Shown here piece after piece: positions 1 through 6,751 of a DNA stretch of 14,168 bases. Origin of the DNA: F23-D06 sp045600525 (lineage in GTDB: Bacteria > Bacteroidota > Bacteroidia > Bacteroidales > WCHB1-69). Below the pieces are notes generated by a model that had not been told where the DNA came from, made no database searches, and saw only the letters and a program-made list of their open reading frames with translations. Location: positions 1 through 14,168 of the forward strand of contig JAZRYC010000075.1 in NCBI GenBank assembly GCA_045600525.1, in the 5' to 3' direction. A program made the translations under genes and the position numbers. Within the stretch, counting starts at the first letter, position 1. Every line of letters begins with the position of its first letter.

Positions 1-1081
1 TGTTATCAATATCTGTAACTGTCGGAGCACCTTGACATGGATGTGCGTCATTGGGATTTAAGCCCGTTCCATTCCATGTTTGATATACAAAAGAAGTGGT
101 AAAACTTACTTGTTCGCCGTATGCCGTCCCCTCACTATTGGTAGCGTAAGCTCTAACATAATATGTTGTTTCACCAGCTAGTCCTGTGATACTGCTCGTA
201 AAACTTCCTGCTCCGCCACCATTGGTAGTGTGGCTATTGGAAATGGTAGGATTCTGGCTTGTACTCCAGCAGATACCGCGAGCAGTAATGGTGGCTCCGC
301 CATCGGAGGTTACGTTACCGCCACCAGTGGCGGTCGTTCCTGAAATGTTTGAAATAGCAGAAGTCGTGACCGTTGGCAATGATGCTGTTGGTGAAGAAGG
401 TGAAAGTTCCTCTATCTTATTGTTTAAAACACTAATTGTGCTTCTCATTGCAGCTAAACTATCTTGAAGTTCTGCAACCAAAGCGTATAAATCACAGAAA
501 GAAATGGTAGAACAGTCTGTGTTGTCCACATAATTTGCATTATTAGTTAAGTCGCCTACATTTGTCGGAATTGTTGGTTTGTTACTCAAATTGTTATAAT
601 CACCATCAAACAAAGTTGGTTTATTTTCTAAATCGTTGTAGTCGCCGCTAAACAATGTCGGTTTGTTCAAAATCTGCGCAGCACCGTTGGTGGCTTCCCA
701 ATCGGCGTTTACTTGTGTGGCAGAAGTGGCATTCAGGGCGTACGGCACGGCATTCACCGGGCGGTCCTCCGCTGGCATATAGATGACGCCGGTGGCAGTA
801 TTTTTCACCTGCACGCTGATGGTGGCGTGCGACCAGTCAATGCTGCTGAAGGTGACATCACCAAACGGAATGTCAAAAAGTCCGTGCAAGTTGGTGGTCC
901 CGTTTACAGTTTGTTGATAGACAGGATTACCGCTCACCTTCACCACGATGTTGGCGGTGACGTTTGTGTTGGTAACCAGTTGCTGGTTGTTGTCCCTAAT
1001 GATCGCCTGATAGTTGAGCTGTTGGGCAAATGCTCCCAAGTACAGGCACAATACGAATATAAGTGCGAATAGTTTTTTCAT
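1..1081 (-). CDS. Secreted FISUMP-type surface protein with Fn3-like domain, C-terminal part outside window (partial)
   Basis: The first 360 codons run from the ATG at 1081 to the window edge, so the 3' end is missing. Residues 1-19 are a signal peptide (MKKLFALIFVLCLYLGAFA, then QQ). Residues 20-117 match the N-terminal domain common in Bacteroidetes secreted proteins (NYQAIIRDNN at 23-32, PVNAVPYALNA at 108-118). Residues 139-180 are three 14-residue repeats, 198-226 a short predicted coiled coil, and about 236-329 a Fn3-like beta domain with ARGICWSTS and TTYYVRAYATNSEGTAYG. The last visible residues, CQGAPTVTDIDN, are the usual opening of a FISUMP domain, like that in the next gene. The protein is probably exported to the cell surface or beyond; its ligand and role are not known. 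It could be co-transcribed with the FISUMP gene 107 bases upstream or have its own promoter. The family assignment is firm and the function is not. Confidence 0.85.
   Translation of the reverse strand, partial: MKKLFALIFVLCLYLGAFAQQLNYQAIIRDNNQQLVTNTNVTANIVVKVSGNPVYQQTVNGTTNLHGLFDIPFGDVTFSSIDWSHATISVQVKNTATGVIYMPAEDRPVNAVPYALNATSATQVNADWEATNGAAQILNKPTLFSGDYNDLENKPTLFDGDYNNLSNKPTIPTNVGDLTNNANYVDNTDCSTISFCDLYALVAELQDSLAAMRSTISVLNNKIEELSPSSPTASLPTVTTSAISNISGTTATGGGNVTSDGGATITARGICWSTSQNPTISNSHTTNGGGAGSFTSSITGLAGETTYYVRAYATNSEGTAYGEQVSFTTSFVYQTWNGTGLNPNDAHPCQGAPTVTDIDN
542..667 (-). repeat. Three tandem 14-residue repeats, NKPTLFxGDYNxL type
   Basis: Residues 139-152, 153-166 and 167-180 of the partial FISUMP protein read NKPTLFSGDYNDLE, NKPTLFDGDYNNLS and NKPTIPTNVGDLTN. 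The first two copies are nearly identical and the third is degenerate. Similar NKPT..GDYxDL repeats occur in phage tail-fibre and Bacteroidetes surface proteins, where they seem to form stalks. The repeat lies between the N-terminal domain and the coiled coil, so a stalk role is a reasonable inference. Confidence 0.85.
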
Positions 1082-1100
1082 TGTAATAATATTTTGATTG

Positions 1101-1131
1101 TTAAATTATTAAGCTATTAAATTATTAAGCT
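1101..1131. repeat. Perfect 15-bp direct repeat, two copies
   Basis: TTAAATTATTAAGCT occurs at 1101-1115 and again at 1117-1131, separated by one A (16-bp period). It lies 20-50 bases upstream of the start codon of the partial FISUMP gene, in its promoter or 5' leader. It could be replication slippage in AT-rich spacer or a tandem protein-binding site; nothing in the sequence decides between these. Confidence 0.8.
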
Positions 1132-1170
1132 GTGAGGTGTGTTGTATTCGGCCGCAGGCATTTTTTAAAA

Positions 1171-1187
1171 CCTGAAACCTGAAACCT
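1171..1187. repeat. Short tandem repeat CCTGAAA, two and a half copies
   Basis: CCTGAAA CCTGAAA CCT lies directly after the stop codon of the 321-residue FISUMP gene. No terminator hairpin is visible in the 107-base spacer, so read-through into the next gene is possible. I see no function for the repeat itself. Confidence 0.6.
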
Positions 1188-1188
1188 C

Positions 1189-2154
1189 TCAGTCCTGCAC
1201 GCATCTCACACTCAGTCCTACGTTCTTATTAAAATTTTCTGCAAGAGGTTCGTCGCAAAAATAGAATAGCGATGTGCTTTCGGCTTGCGAGCCGTTGGCG
1301 GTCGTGCTCCAGAAGGCGGTGTAGCCTTTGAGGTTTTCAAAGCGTGTACCTGTGAAAAGTCCGGCAGGTAGTGCGCTGAAATGGGTGGTGTTGGTGCCCG
1401 GGATCAGCCAGTCGTACGTTGTTTTCAAGGTTGAAGCCGAATAGGAACGCAGATCCTGCATTTCTAAAGCATCTGGCAGGTGCCATCCTATGGGACAGAT
1501 GCCCTGCACGTGGCCGTTCAAGTCGACTATTGGTGCTGCATTGTTGTCTCCGTCGGAAACTTTCGCGGCGGCGTACCACGTGTAGAGACGGCCATAGTTG
1601 AGGAGGTTGGCGGCCTCATCAGGGTACATATCTGCAATGTAGACCATAGGATTGGGAATGTTTCTTCCGTCCTGCATATAGTGCAGCGAGTAGAGGTTCT
1701 CGCGCGTCCAACAGTGAGTGCCTAATAAGACAGTGTTATAGACGTTACCGTCGTAGTCGGTGACCACCAAGTCTTCACCGCAGGTCGTGCCTGGGATGGC
1801 AAGAATAACGGTCATCAGCGTATCTAAGCCGTGAATGGGCAGCAAATAGGCGGTGTGTGCGCCAGCCTTGCCCAAAGAGGATGGATTGGCGACCGGTACG
1901 CGTCCAGAGCGGTAAAGATAGGGAAGCTCGGAGACGTCTGCCAAGTGGATGGTCTCTGTGCCCCGATAAAGGAATGGCTGTTCCAGTCCCTCATTCGTGT
2001 AGCCTCCGATAGTTGACGAACGCACGAAGATTTGTCCTGTAGAAGCCGAACCTCCTGTGGAGGCATTCTTGTGCGAGGTGGTCACAAAGCCTGATTGTGC
2101 CAATGCGGCACACATCAAACTGACTAAAAATGTTGTGAGTAATGTTCTTTTCAT
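1189..2154 (-). CDS. Secreted FISUMP domain protein, complete
   Basis: This is a 321-residue exported protein. Residues 1-19 form a signal peptide (MKRTLLTTFLVSLMCAALA, then QS). Residues 20-125 are a region I do not recognise, rich in Ser/Thr/Gly at the start. Residues 130-319 are a full FISUMP domain (TIGR02145) with its usual landmarks: GTHCWTRENL (145-154), YGRLYTWYAAAK (187-198), GICPIGWHLP (218-227), FWSTTANGS (281-289) and the closing LSVRCVQ (314-320). The paired cysteines at 125, 148, 220, 300 and 318 suggest disulfides in an extracytoplasmic setting. FISUMP proteins are abundant in Bacteroidetes and Fibrobacteres, are surface or secreted, and have no established biochemical function. 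It precedes a second FISUMP-type gene on the same strand, so the two may form a surface-protein pair. Confidence 0.92.
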   Translation of the reverse strand: MKRTLLTTFLVSLMCAALAQSGFVTTSHKNASTGGSASTGQIFVRSSTIGGYTNEGLEQPFLYRGTETIHLADVSELPYLYRSGRVPVANPSSLGKAGAHTAYLLPIHGLDTLMTVILAIPGTTCGEDLVVTDYDGNVYNTVLLGTHCWTRENLYSLHYMQDGRNIPNPMVYIADMYPDEAANLLNYGRLYTWYAAAKVSDGDNNAAPIVDLNGHVQGICPIGWHLPDALEMQDLRSYSASTLKTTYDWLIPGTNTTHFSALPAGLFTGTRFENLKGYTAFWSTTANGSQAESTSLFYFCDEPLAENFNKNVGLSVRCVQD

Positions 2155-2156
2155 AT

Positions 2157-2170
2157 AACTATATATAGTT
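2157..2170. repeat. Perfect 14-bp palindrome in the leader of the FISUMP gene
   Basis: AACTATATATAGTT is fully self-complementary and ends 2 bases before the ATG at 2154. In the transcript it could fold to a weak stem of five pairs with a TATA loop over the ribosome binding site, or act as an operator in DNA. Being AT-only it could also be chance. Confidence 0.4.
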
Positions 2171-2264
2171 TTTTCCTAAAGTCGCAAAAGTGCAAAATAT
2201 AAGTTATTGAAAATGAAACAGTAGTGGCGAATTATTCTACAATAGTGAGGAAGAATTTGCCACA

Positions 2265-2570
2265 CTATTTCTGTAACCCGAGGTGGTCGGAGCACTGCTT
2301 GAGGAAGTCGTGGTCGAGCATTTTGGAGATACGTATCAATTGCGACAAGTCTATAGTTTCGTTGCGGAACATCTTGTATGCGTTACTGCGGTCGCAGGGC
2401 AGGTTCTGGGCAAACCACGTCACCGTGCGCCCCTGCCGACGCAGTTCTTCCTGTATCATTCTTCCAATATGTACTTTCTCTTGTTCAATCACGGGTATGA
2501 AAAAATCGTGAACTTCGTTTATTCGTAGCTGAGGTTCTGGAATACCCGTAATACAAATAAGAAAGCCCAC
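2265..2570 (-). CDS. Small XRE-like helix-turn-helix protein
   Basis: This 101-residue protein belongs to a family of short DNA-binding proteins common in Bacteroidetes. The recognisable core is HIGRMIQEELRRQGRTVTWF (35-54) followed by AQNLPCDRSNAYKMFRN (54-70) and DLSQLIRISKMLDHDFL (74-90), a lambda-repressor-like helical arrangement with the recognition helix around CDRSNAYKMF. The start is uncertain: the ATG at 2570 gives 101 residues, but the family often begins only a few residues before the HIG motif, so a GTG at 2492 or another downstream start is possible. It lies 206 bases downstream of hepT on the same strand, behind a likely terminator, so it is probably transcribed separately. Nothing ties it to the toxin-antitoxin pair except position. 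Target unknown. Confidence 0.75.
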   Translation of the reverse strand: MGFLICITGIPEPQLRINEVHDFFIPVIEQEKVHIGRMIQEELRRQGRTVTWFAQNLPCDRSNAYKMFRNETIDLSQLIRISKMLDHDFLKQCSDHLGLQK

Positions 2571-2607
2571 GATTATACTCGTGAGCGTTTCTCGGTTTTC
2601 TTTTCGT

Positions 2608-2617
2608 ATTACGTAAT
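2608..2617. promoter_or_regulatory. Perfect palindrome upstream of the HTH gene, possible operator
   Basis: ATTACGTAAT is a 10-bp perfect palindrome 38 bases upstream of the HTH start codon. Position and symmetry fit a binding site for a small dimeric regulator, possibly the HTH protein itself. This is inference; no second copy was noticed nearby. Confidence 0.3.
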
Positions 2618-2647
2618 GAAATTTTCCAGATTTCAGCTACTTGAAGA

Positions 2648-2663
2648 AAAGCGAAAACGCTTT
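2648..2663 (-). terminator. Hairpin, likely terminator of the dpp-mntA-hepT unit
   Basis: On the minus strand AAAGCG, loop TTTT, CGCTTT is a perfect six-pair stem followed directly by TTCTTC, giving a U-rich tail. It lies about 115 bases beyond the hepT stop and before the HTH gene. The stem is short, so efficiency is uncertain. Confidence 0.4.
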
Positions 2664-2751
2664 AATATATTAATATGTCAGTTTCGGTTAGTTTTGTGTT
2701 GTTGAGTAGGTAGTAAGTTTGGTTGTTAAAAGAGTTTGGTTATTTCATTGC

Positions 2752-2769
2752 GGCGATAACATCATCGCC
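2752..2769 (-). other. Inverted repeat just after hepT stop
   Basis: GGCGAT and ATCGCC are separated by six bases, beginning 7 bases downstream of the hepT stop codon at 2777-2779. In the transcript this would form a six-pair GC-rich hairpin, but no U-tract follows, so it more likely stabilises the 3' end than terminates transcription. Confidence 0.35.
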
Positions 2770-2776
2770 TGTGCCA

Positions 2777-3121
2777 TCATATTTCTTCTATATATTTGGA
2801 AATTTGTTCCTTCAGTGTTGGTAAATCTTCTGTTATCACATTCCAGAGCTCTTCGGGATCTATATGGTAATAATCGTGAACTAGAACGTGTCGCATACCG
2901 ATTACACCTCTCCAATTGGTTTCAGGATGGCTGTTGATGAATTCTAAGGTGCGATTGTTGGCGGCCTCTCCAATTACTTGTATATTCCAAGTAAGGGCGT
3001 GGCGTAGGATTTTGTCCGTTACAACATTTTCGTAACTTTTATCTTGAACATATTCATAAATGTTGTTGATAGCCGTCAGGATATGTTCTAAACGTCCTTT
3101 GTCTCTAGCAGGCTCTCTCAT
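2777..3121 (-). CDS. hepT: HEPN-family toxin of MntA-HepT system (DUF86)
   Basis: This 114-residue all-helical protein has the full length typical of HepT/DUF86. The opening MREPARDKGRLEHIL is characteristic of the family. The catalytic HEPN motif RX4HXY is intact: Arg77, His82 and Tyr84 in RHVLVHDYY. HepT proteins are HEPN RNases that dimerise and inhibit growth. In the studied Shewanella system the partner MntA neutralises the toxin by adding AMP groups to the tyrosine of this motif. The start at 3121 lies inside the end of mntA (17-base overlap), which implies translational coupling and supports the pair being a unit. It is probably transcribed from the peptidase promoter or from one inside the peptidase gene. 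Function is by family; activity of this copy is inferred from intact motifs. Confidence 0.92.
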   Translation of the reverse strand: MREPARDKGRLEHILTAINNIYEYVQDKSYENVVTDKILRHALTWNIQVIGEAANNRTLEFINSHPETNWRGVIGMRHVLVHDYYHIDPEELWNVITEDLPTLKEQISKYIEEI

Positions 3122-3401
3122 AAATCAGTTTTTTTTCGCGGTTAATACTTTCTGCTGCATATGGGAACAGGGTTCCGTCTTTTACCAAATCCACTTTACG
3201 CATAAGAAGTTCTTCCAAATCACAAATCATAGTGGCCCTTCCAATAAGAGAGACTTTAGCGTTTTTGTCAAATACCACCAAAATATCCACATCGCTGTTT
3301 TCGGTTTCCTCGCCTCTGGCAAAGGAACCGAAAAGCCATGCCTTTTCAACGGGCTGTGTCTTGAAATACTCTTGAATGATGGAGATGATATGGTCTGTCA
3401 T
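3105..3401 (-). CDS. mntA: Minimal nucleotidyltransferase antitoxin MntA
   Basis: This 98-residue protein is the usual size for a minimal nucleotidyltransferase. The nucleotidyltransferase signature GSX10DXD is complete: Gly25-Ser26 in WLFGSFARGEETENSDVD with Asp37 and Asp39. A likely third metal ligand is Asp71 in RKVDLV. In characterised MntA-HepT pairs this enzyme transfers AMP from ATP to the HEPN toxin and silences it. The name here means the antitoxin, not a manganese transporter. I chose the ATG at 3401 because the family starts just before helix 1 (TDHIISIIQEYF). The same frame stays open upstream to 3818, but that part is an out-of-frame reading of the peptidase gene. The gene starts 11 bases after the peptidase stop and overlaps hepT by 17 bases. 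Confidence 0.92.
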   Translation of the reverse strand: MTDHIISIIQEYFKTQPVEKAWLFGSFARGEETENSDVDILVVFDKNAKVSLIGRATMICDLEELLMRKVDLVKDGTLFPYAAESINREKKLIYERAC

Positions 3402-3412
3402 AGTATCTTTTG

Positions 3413-5590
3413 TTACAAATTCTCTAAAATGTACTTCGCCAACTTGTTGTACAGATAGGTTCTGGTGTTGCCACCCATGATGAAGTGGTTTTTGTTGGGG
3501 AAGAAGAACTGGTCGTATTCGACGCCGGCTTCGTTCAGCGCTTTCACCAATTCCATAGCGTTCTGGAAGTGTACGTTGTCGTCGGCGGTGCCGTGGATGA
3601 GGAAGTATTTGCCTTTGAGTTGTTTGGCGTAGGTCGTCGGGGAGTTGAGGTCGTAGCCGTCGGGGTTCTCCTGCGGCGTTCTCATAAAGCGTTCGGTGTA
3701 GATGTTGTCGTAGTAGCGCCAGTTGGTGACGGGAGCCACGGAGATGGCCATCTTGAAGGCGCCGTCGCCACGGAACATGGAGAGTGCGGAGAGGTAGCCG
3801 CCGAAACTCCAGCCCCAAATGCCGATGCGGTCGCCGTCCACGTAGGGCAGCGTTTTGAGATAGTTGGCGGCACCGATTTGGTCGATGGCTTCGTATTTGC
3901 CCATTTGCTGGTAGATGACTTTCTTGAATTCGTCACCGCGGGTGGCCGTGCCACGTCCGTCCACGCAGACGGAGATGTAGCCGTGCTGTGCGAGCATCTG
4001 GTAGAAGGCGAGGTCCTGTGCGCTGCTGTAGGCGTTCAGTACCTGCTGGCTGCCCGGACCGCCGTAGCAGTTCATCATCACCGGGTATCTCTTGTTCGGG
4101 TCGAAGTTGGCGGGCTTCATCATCCAGCCGTTCAACTGCGTGCCGTCGGCGGTGGTGATGCTGATGAGCTCGCGCTTGACAAAGCCGTATTGGTCCATTG
4201 TTTCCTGGACGTTCTTGTTGTCGTTCAGCACACGCAACTCTTTGCCTTTGGCATCGCGGATGGTGTATTTGGGCAGGGTGTTGAGGTTGGAATACTGGTT
4301 GCGGTAGAAGTTTCCGTTCGGACTGAAGGAGGGCTCGTTCCAGCCGTCGCCGCTGCTGAGCATCGTCTTTTTCTTGCCGTCGAAGTTGATGACGTAGAGG
4401 TCGCGGTTCACTACGCCGCTTTCGTTGGAGGTGTAGTAAATCTGCTTCTTGGCCTCGTTGACGTATTGGATGGCGTTGACTTCCCACTTGCCGGAGGTCA
4501 GCTGCTGGATGCCGCCGCCGAGAGTCACTTTGTAGATGTGGTTGAAGCCGTCACGCTCGGAGGTGACAATCATCGTCTTGCCGTCTTTCAGGAAATAGTA
4601 GTTGTCGGTGACGTCCAGCCATTTGTCGTTTTTGTCCGTGTAGATGATGTCCTGCTGCTGGGTCGTGGTGTTGTAGCGGATGAAGTCGAGCTGGTTTTGG
4701 TGGCGGTTGAGCTTGAGCACGACAGCGTCATTGTTGGGCAGCCAATATACGCGCGGGAAATAGCAGTTGGTGTTGTCGCCGAGATCGACTTTGGTAAGTT
4801 GCGCAGTGGCAACGTTATAGATGTAAACGTCAACCAAGGAGTTGTCTTCGCCTGCTTTCGGATATTTGTATTTGAAGTCGGTAGGGTAGAGCTCGTCGTA
4901 GAGGGCGAAGTTGTACTCTTTCACGCGGCTTTCGTCGAAGCGCAGGAAGGCGATTTTCTTGCCGTCGGGCGACCAGGAGGCGGCGCGTGACATATCGAGT
5001 TCCTCTTCATATACCCAGTCGGCGTAGCCGTTGAGGATGCTGTTGGGCTTTCCGTCACGGGTGATCTGGGTGATTTTGCCGGTGGCGAGGTCCTGATAGA
5101 AGAGGTCGCAGTCGCGGGCGAAGAGCACTTTCTGACCGTCTTCGGAAAGCACGGCGAAATGCAACTTTGTGTTGGTGTCGGCTACGAGGGTGAGTGTCTT
5201 GGCGGCGATGTCATACACGTAGTAGAATGCCAACGTGGAGCGGCGCCAGATGCTCTCTTCGTCAATGGCGAGGATGATTTTGGACTCGTCGGCGGTGAAT
5301 TCGTAGCTGCTAACCTTGCCTATATTAACGGCGCCGTTGCTGAGGCGGTCGAGGTCGTCGTTGGTGACGAGCATATCGATTTTTTCGCCCGTGGCGAAGC
5401 TGTAGCGTTCAATGCCACTGCGTTTCACTACGGTGTAATAGTCGCTCTTGGGCATAGCCGTGTAGCCGGACACGCCGCGCGGATAAAACTTGAAGTCGTT
5501 CCAGATATTTTCAATGGTGATTTTCTGTGCCTGACCGAAAGTGATGAGTGTAAGCGTCAGGAGTACGAATGTAAGTAGATGTTTTTTCAT
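3413..5590 (-). CDS. Dipeptidyl peptidase IV (S9B family prolyl peptidase)
   Basis: This 725-residue exported serine peptidase removes X-Pro or X-Ala dipeptides from peptide N-termini; in Bacteroidales such enzymes work in the periplasm on peptides for uptake. Residues 1-20 are a signal peptide. Residues from about 40 to 460 form the beta-propeller and include DWVYEEELD (191-199), whose Glu pair binds the substrate amino terminus in DPP IV. The alpha/beta-hydrolase domain follows, with GWSFGGY (nucleophile Ser595), HGTADDNVHF (Asp670) and KNHF (His702). The Ser-Asp-His spacing of 75 and 32 residues is close to that of human DPP IV (78 and 32). Length is normal for bacterial DPP IV. The start at 5590 is the first ATG before the signal peptide. 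A minus-strand -7 element lies 58 bases upstream, and the toxin-antitoxin genes follow after 11 bases. Confidence 0.95.
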   Translation of the reverse strand: MKKHLLTFVLLTLTLITFGQAQKITIENIWNDFKFYPRGVSGYTAMPKSDYYTVVKRSGIERYSFATGEKIDMLVTNDDLDRLSNGAVNIGKVSSYEFTADESKIILAIDEESIWRRSTLAFYYVYDIAAKTLTLVADTNTKLHFAVLSEDGQKVLFARDCDLFYQDLATGKITQITRDGKPNSILNGYADWVYEEELDMSRAASWSPDGKKIAFLRFDESRVKEYNFALYDELYPTDFKYKYPKAGEDNSLVDVYIYNVATAQLTKVDLGDNTNCYFPRVYWLPNNDAVVLKLNRHQNQLDFIRYNTTTQQQDIIYTDKNDKWLDVTDNYYFLKDGKTMIVTSERDGFNHIYKVTLGGGIQQLTSGKWEVNAIQYVNEAKKQIYYTSNESGVVNRDLYVINFDGKKKTMLSSGDGWNEPSFSPNGNFYRNQYSNLNTLPKYTIRDAKGKELRVLNDNKNVQETMDQYGFVKRELISITTADGTQLNGWMMKPANFDPNKRYPVMMNCYGGPGSQQVLNAYSSAQDLAFYQMLAQHGYISVCVDGRGTATRGDEFKKVIYQQMGKYEAIDQIGAANYLKTLPYVDGDRIGIWGWSFGGYLSALSMFRGDGAFKMAISVAPVTNWRYYDNIYTERFMRTPQENPDGYDLNSPTTYAKQLKGKYFLIHGTADDNVHFQNAMELVKALNEAGVEYDQFFFPNKNHFIMGGNTRTYLYNKLAKYILENL

Positions 5591-5647
5591 ATAGGGTGTT
5601 TTATTGTTAAATCAATGGATGTGCAGATCGCTATGTATCATTGGCGG

Positions 5648-5655
5648 CAAAAATA
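5648..5655 (-). promoter_or_regulatory. Predicted -7 promoter element for the dipeptidyl peptidase gene
   Basis: On the minus strand TATTTTTG matches the Bacteroidetes -7 consensus TAnnTTTG and is followed by CCGC. It lies 58 bases before the peptidase ATG. I see no convincing -33 element. Confidence 0.45.
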
Positions 5656-5689
5656 ATAAAAAAACAGGAGCGGACTTCGTTGAAAAGGT

Positions 5690-5697
5690 TATCTTTG
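5690..5697 (+). promoter_or_regulatory. Predicted -7 promoter element for the DUF721 gene
   Basis: TATCTTTG matches TAnnTTTG and is followed by CCGC, 20 bases before the ATG at 5718, which leaves a short leader. It is the mirror partner of the peptidase promoter at 5648-5655. Confidence 0.45.
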
Positions 5698-5717
5698 CCG
5701 CACAAAAAATATTTGCC

Positions 5718-6008
5718 ATGAGAGATTCAAATGAACATTCTATTAGGGATTTGGCTATGCAGTTTGTCAATCGCTCCGGCAAGCAGCGTTTGTTTGCAGA
5801 GCGTACGGTCATAGAGAAGTGGCCAGAGTATGTGGGGGCATTGTGTGCGGGACAGACGAAGTGCGTCTCGCTGACGAATGGCATTCTGCGGGTAAAAGTT
5901 CCCAATGCGGCCCTGCGCTTTGAACTGCATGGTCGCAAATCAATGCTGTTGGAACGAATCAATGCGGGCTTTTCATTTCCCGTGGTGAATGATATTCTGT
6001 TTTTATAG
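5718..6008 (+). CDS. DUF721 (DciA-like) protein
   Basis: This 96-residue cytoplasmic protein is recognised as DUF721, the family that includes the DciA helicase-loading proteins. Family landmarks are a basic N-terminal helix (RDLAMQFVNRSGKQ), the core VIEKWPEYVGAL (54-65 if counted from the longer in-frame start, about 31-41 here) and the strands LRVKVPNAALRFELHGRK ending in VVNDILFL. I chose the ATG at 5718 because homologues begin shortly before the first helix and because a promoter element lies at 5690-5697. The open frame extends upstream to 5604, but that part reads through the promoter. The stop overlaps the convergent aroE gene by 6 bases. Whether this short form loads the replicative helicase is not shown; the family link is the only evidence. 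Confidence 0.82.
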   Translation: MRDSNEHSIRDLAMQFVNRSGKQRLFAERTVIEKWPEYVGALCAGQTKCVSLTNGILRVKVPNAALRFELHGRKSMLLERINAGFSFPVVNDILFL

Positions 6009-6746
6009 TAGTCCCCAAATACGATACGTCTCTTCTGCTTGGAGGTGTAACATCTGTAACCCATTCATGCAGTGGCATCCTCTTATCTTTCCTTCTTTTA
6101 AGAAGACACTTTCTTCAGGATTATATACTAAATCGTATAGAAAATGGTCGGATGTTAGCATTTCGTAAGGAATGTCTGGCTTGGACTCGATGTTGTCAGG
6201 GAGCATCCCTAATGGCGTGCAGTTGATGATGAGCAGGTTGGATTGCATGATTTCGCTCGTGAGCTGATTATAGTTTAGCACATCTTGGCGGGTATCTCTG
6301 GAAACGTATTGATAGACGATGCCGAGTTGACGTAATGCGTATGCAATGGCGCTGGCGGCTCCGCCGGTGCCAAGAATGAGTGCATGCTTTGGTAATTCAA
6401 TGCCTTTCACGGATTGAAGAAATCCTTTAGCATCGGTGTTGTGTCCGATGAGATGGTCGCCTTTTTCGGTGTGATGAATCTCAACTACGTTTACGGCGCC
6501 GATTTCTTCAGCCTCTGACGTGAGGTCGTCTAGGAAGGGAATGATGATTTTCTTATAGGGTATGGTGACGTTGAAACCGTCAAGGTCGCGGTGCTCTTCC
6601 AAAAAACAGGGAAGGGCGGATATGCCTTCCAGTTCGTATAGGGTGTATTCGCTGTCGCGAAGTTTTCCGCTAATGATATTTTGATCGAAATATTGCTTTG
6701 ATAGACTGTGGGCCAGCTTTCTGCCGAGTAATCCGAAATGTTTCAT
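6003..6746 (-). CDS. aroE: Shikimate dehydrogenase
   Basis: This 247-residue enzyme reduces 3-dehydroshikimate to shikimate with NADPH in the aromatic amino acid pathway. The substrate site shows GLLGRKLAHSLS (5-16) and FNVTIPYKK (58-66) with catalytic Lys65, and GHNTDAKGF (101-109) with Asp105. The dinucleotide fold has ILGTGGAASA (124-133), and the C-terminus has MNGLQMLHLQAEE (227-239). The residues after the glycine-rich loop are VSRDT rather than the more common NRT of NADP-specific AroE. I chose the ATG at 6746 because it precedes the conserved FGLLG strand; an upstream extension in the same frame would run into the DedA gene. It starts 5 bases after the DedA stop and is the last gene of the TPR-DedA-aroE operon. 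Its end overlaps DUF721 convergently by 6 bases. Confidence 0.93.
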   Translation of the reverse strand: MKHFGLLGRKLAHSLSKQYFDQNIISGKLRDSEYTLYELEGISALPCFLEEHRDLDGFNVTIPYKKIIIPFLDDLTSEAEEIGAVNVVEIHHTEKGDHLIGHNTDAKGFLQSVKGIELPKHALILGTGGAASAIAYALRQLGIVYQYVSRDTRQDVLNYNQLTSEIMQSNLLIINCTPLGMLPDNIESKPDIPYEMLTSDHFLYDLVYNPEESVFLKEGKIRGCHCMNGLQMLHLQAEETYRIWGLL

Positions 6747-6751
6747 TGAAT

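Noticed and set aside
186..1072. Plus-strand open frames of 93 and 119 codons
   Set aside because: They are antisense to the partial FISUMP gene, whose frame gives a signal peptide and recognisable domains for 360 codons without a stop.
3402..3818. Upstream extension of the mntA frame to a 237-residue protein
   Set aside because: The extra part is Arg/Pro/His-rich, lies wholly within the peptidase gene in another frame, and the nucleotidyltransferase family starts at the ATG at 3401.
3485..4990. 501-codon open frame on the plus strand opposite the peptidase gene
   Set aside because: It is antisense to a well-supported DPP IV gene. Its translation is a low-complexity Val/Gly/Ala/Glu-rich string without domains, as expected for the complement of a GC-rich coding frame.
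5604..5717. Longer start for the DUF721 protein
   Set aside because: The extra 38 residues translate the promoter and leader; the predicted -7 element at 5690-5697 would lie inside the coding region.
5612..6064. 150-codon minus-strand open frame opposite DUF721
   Set aside because: It has no recognisable domain, overlaps the end of aroE on the same strand and is antisense to a gene of a known family.
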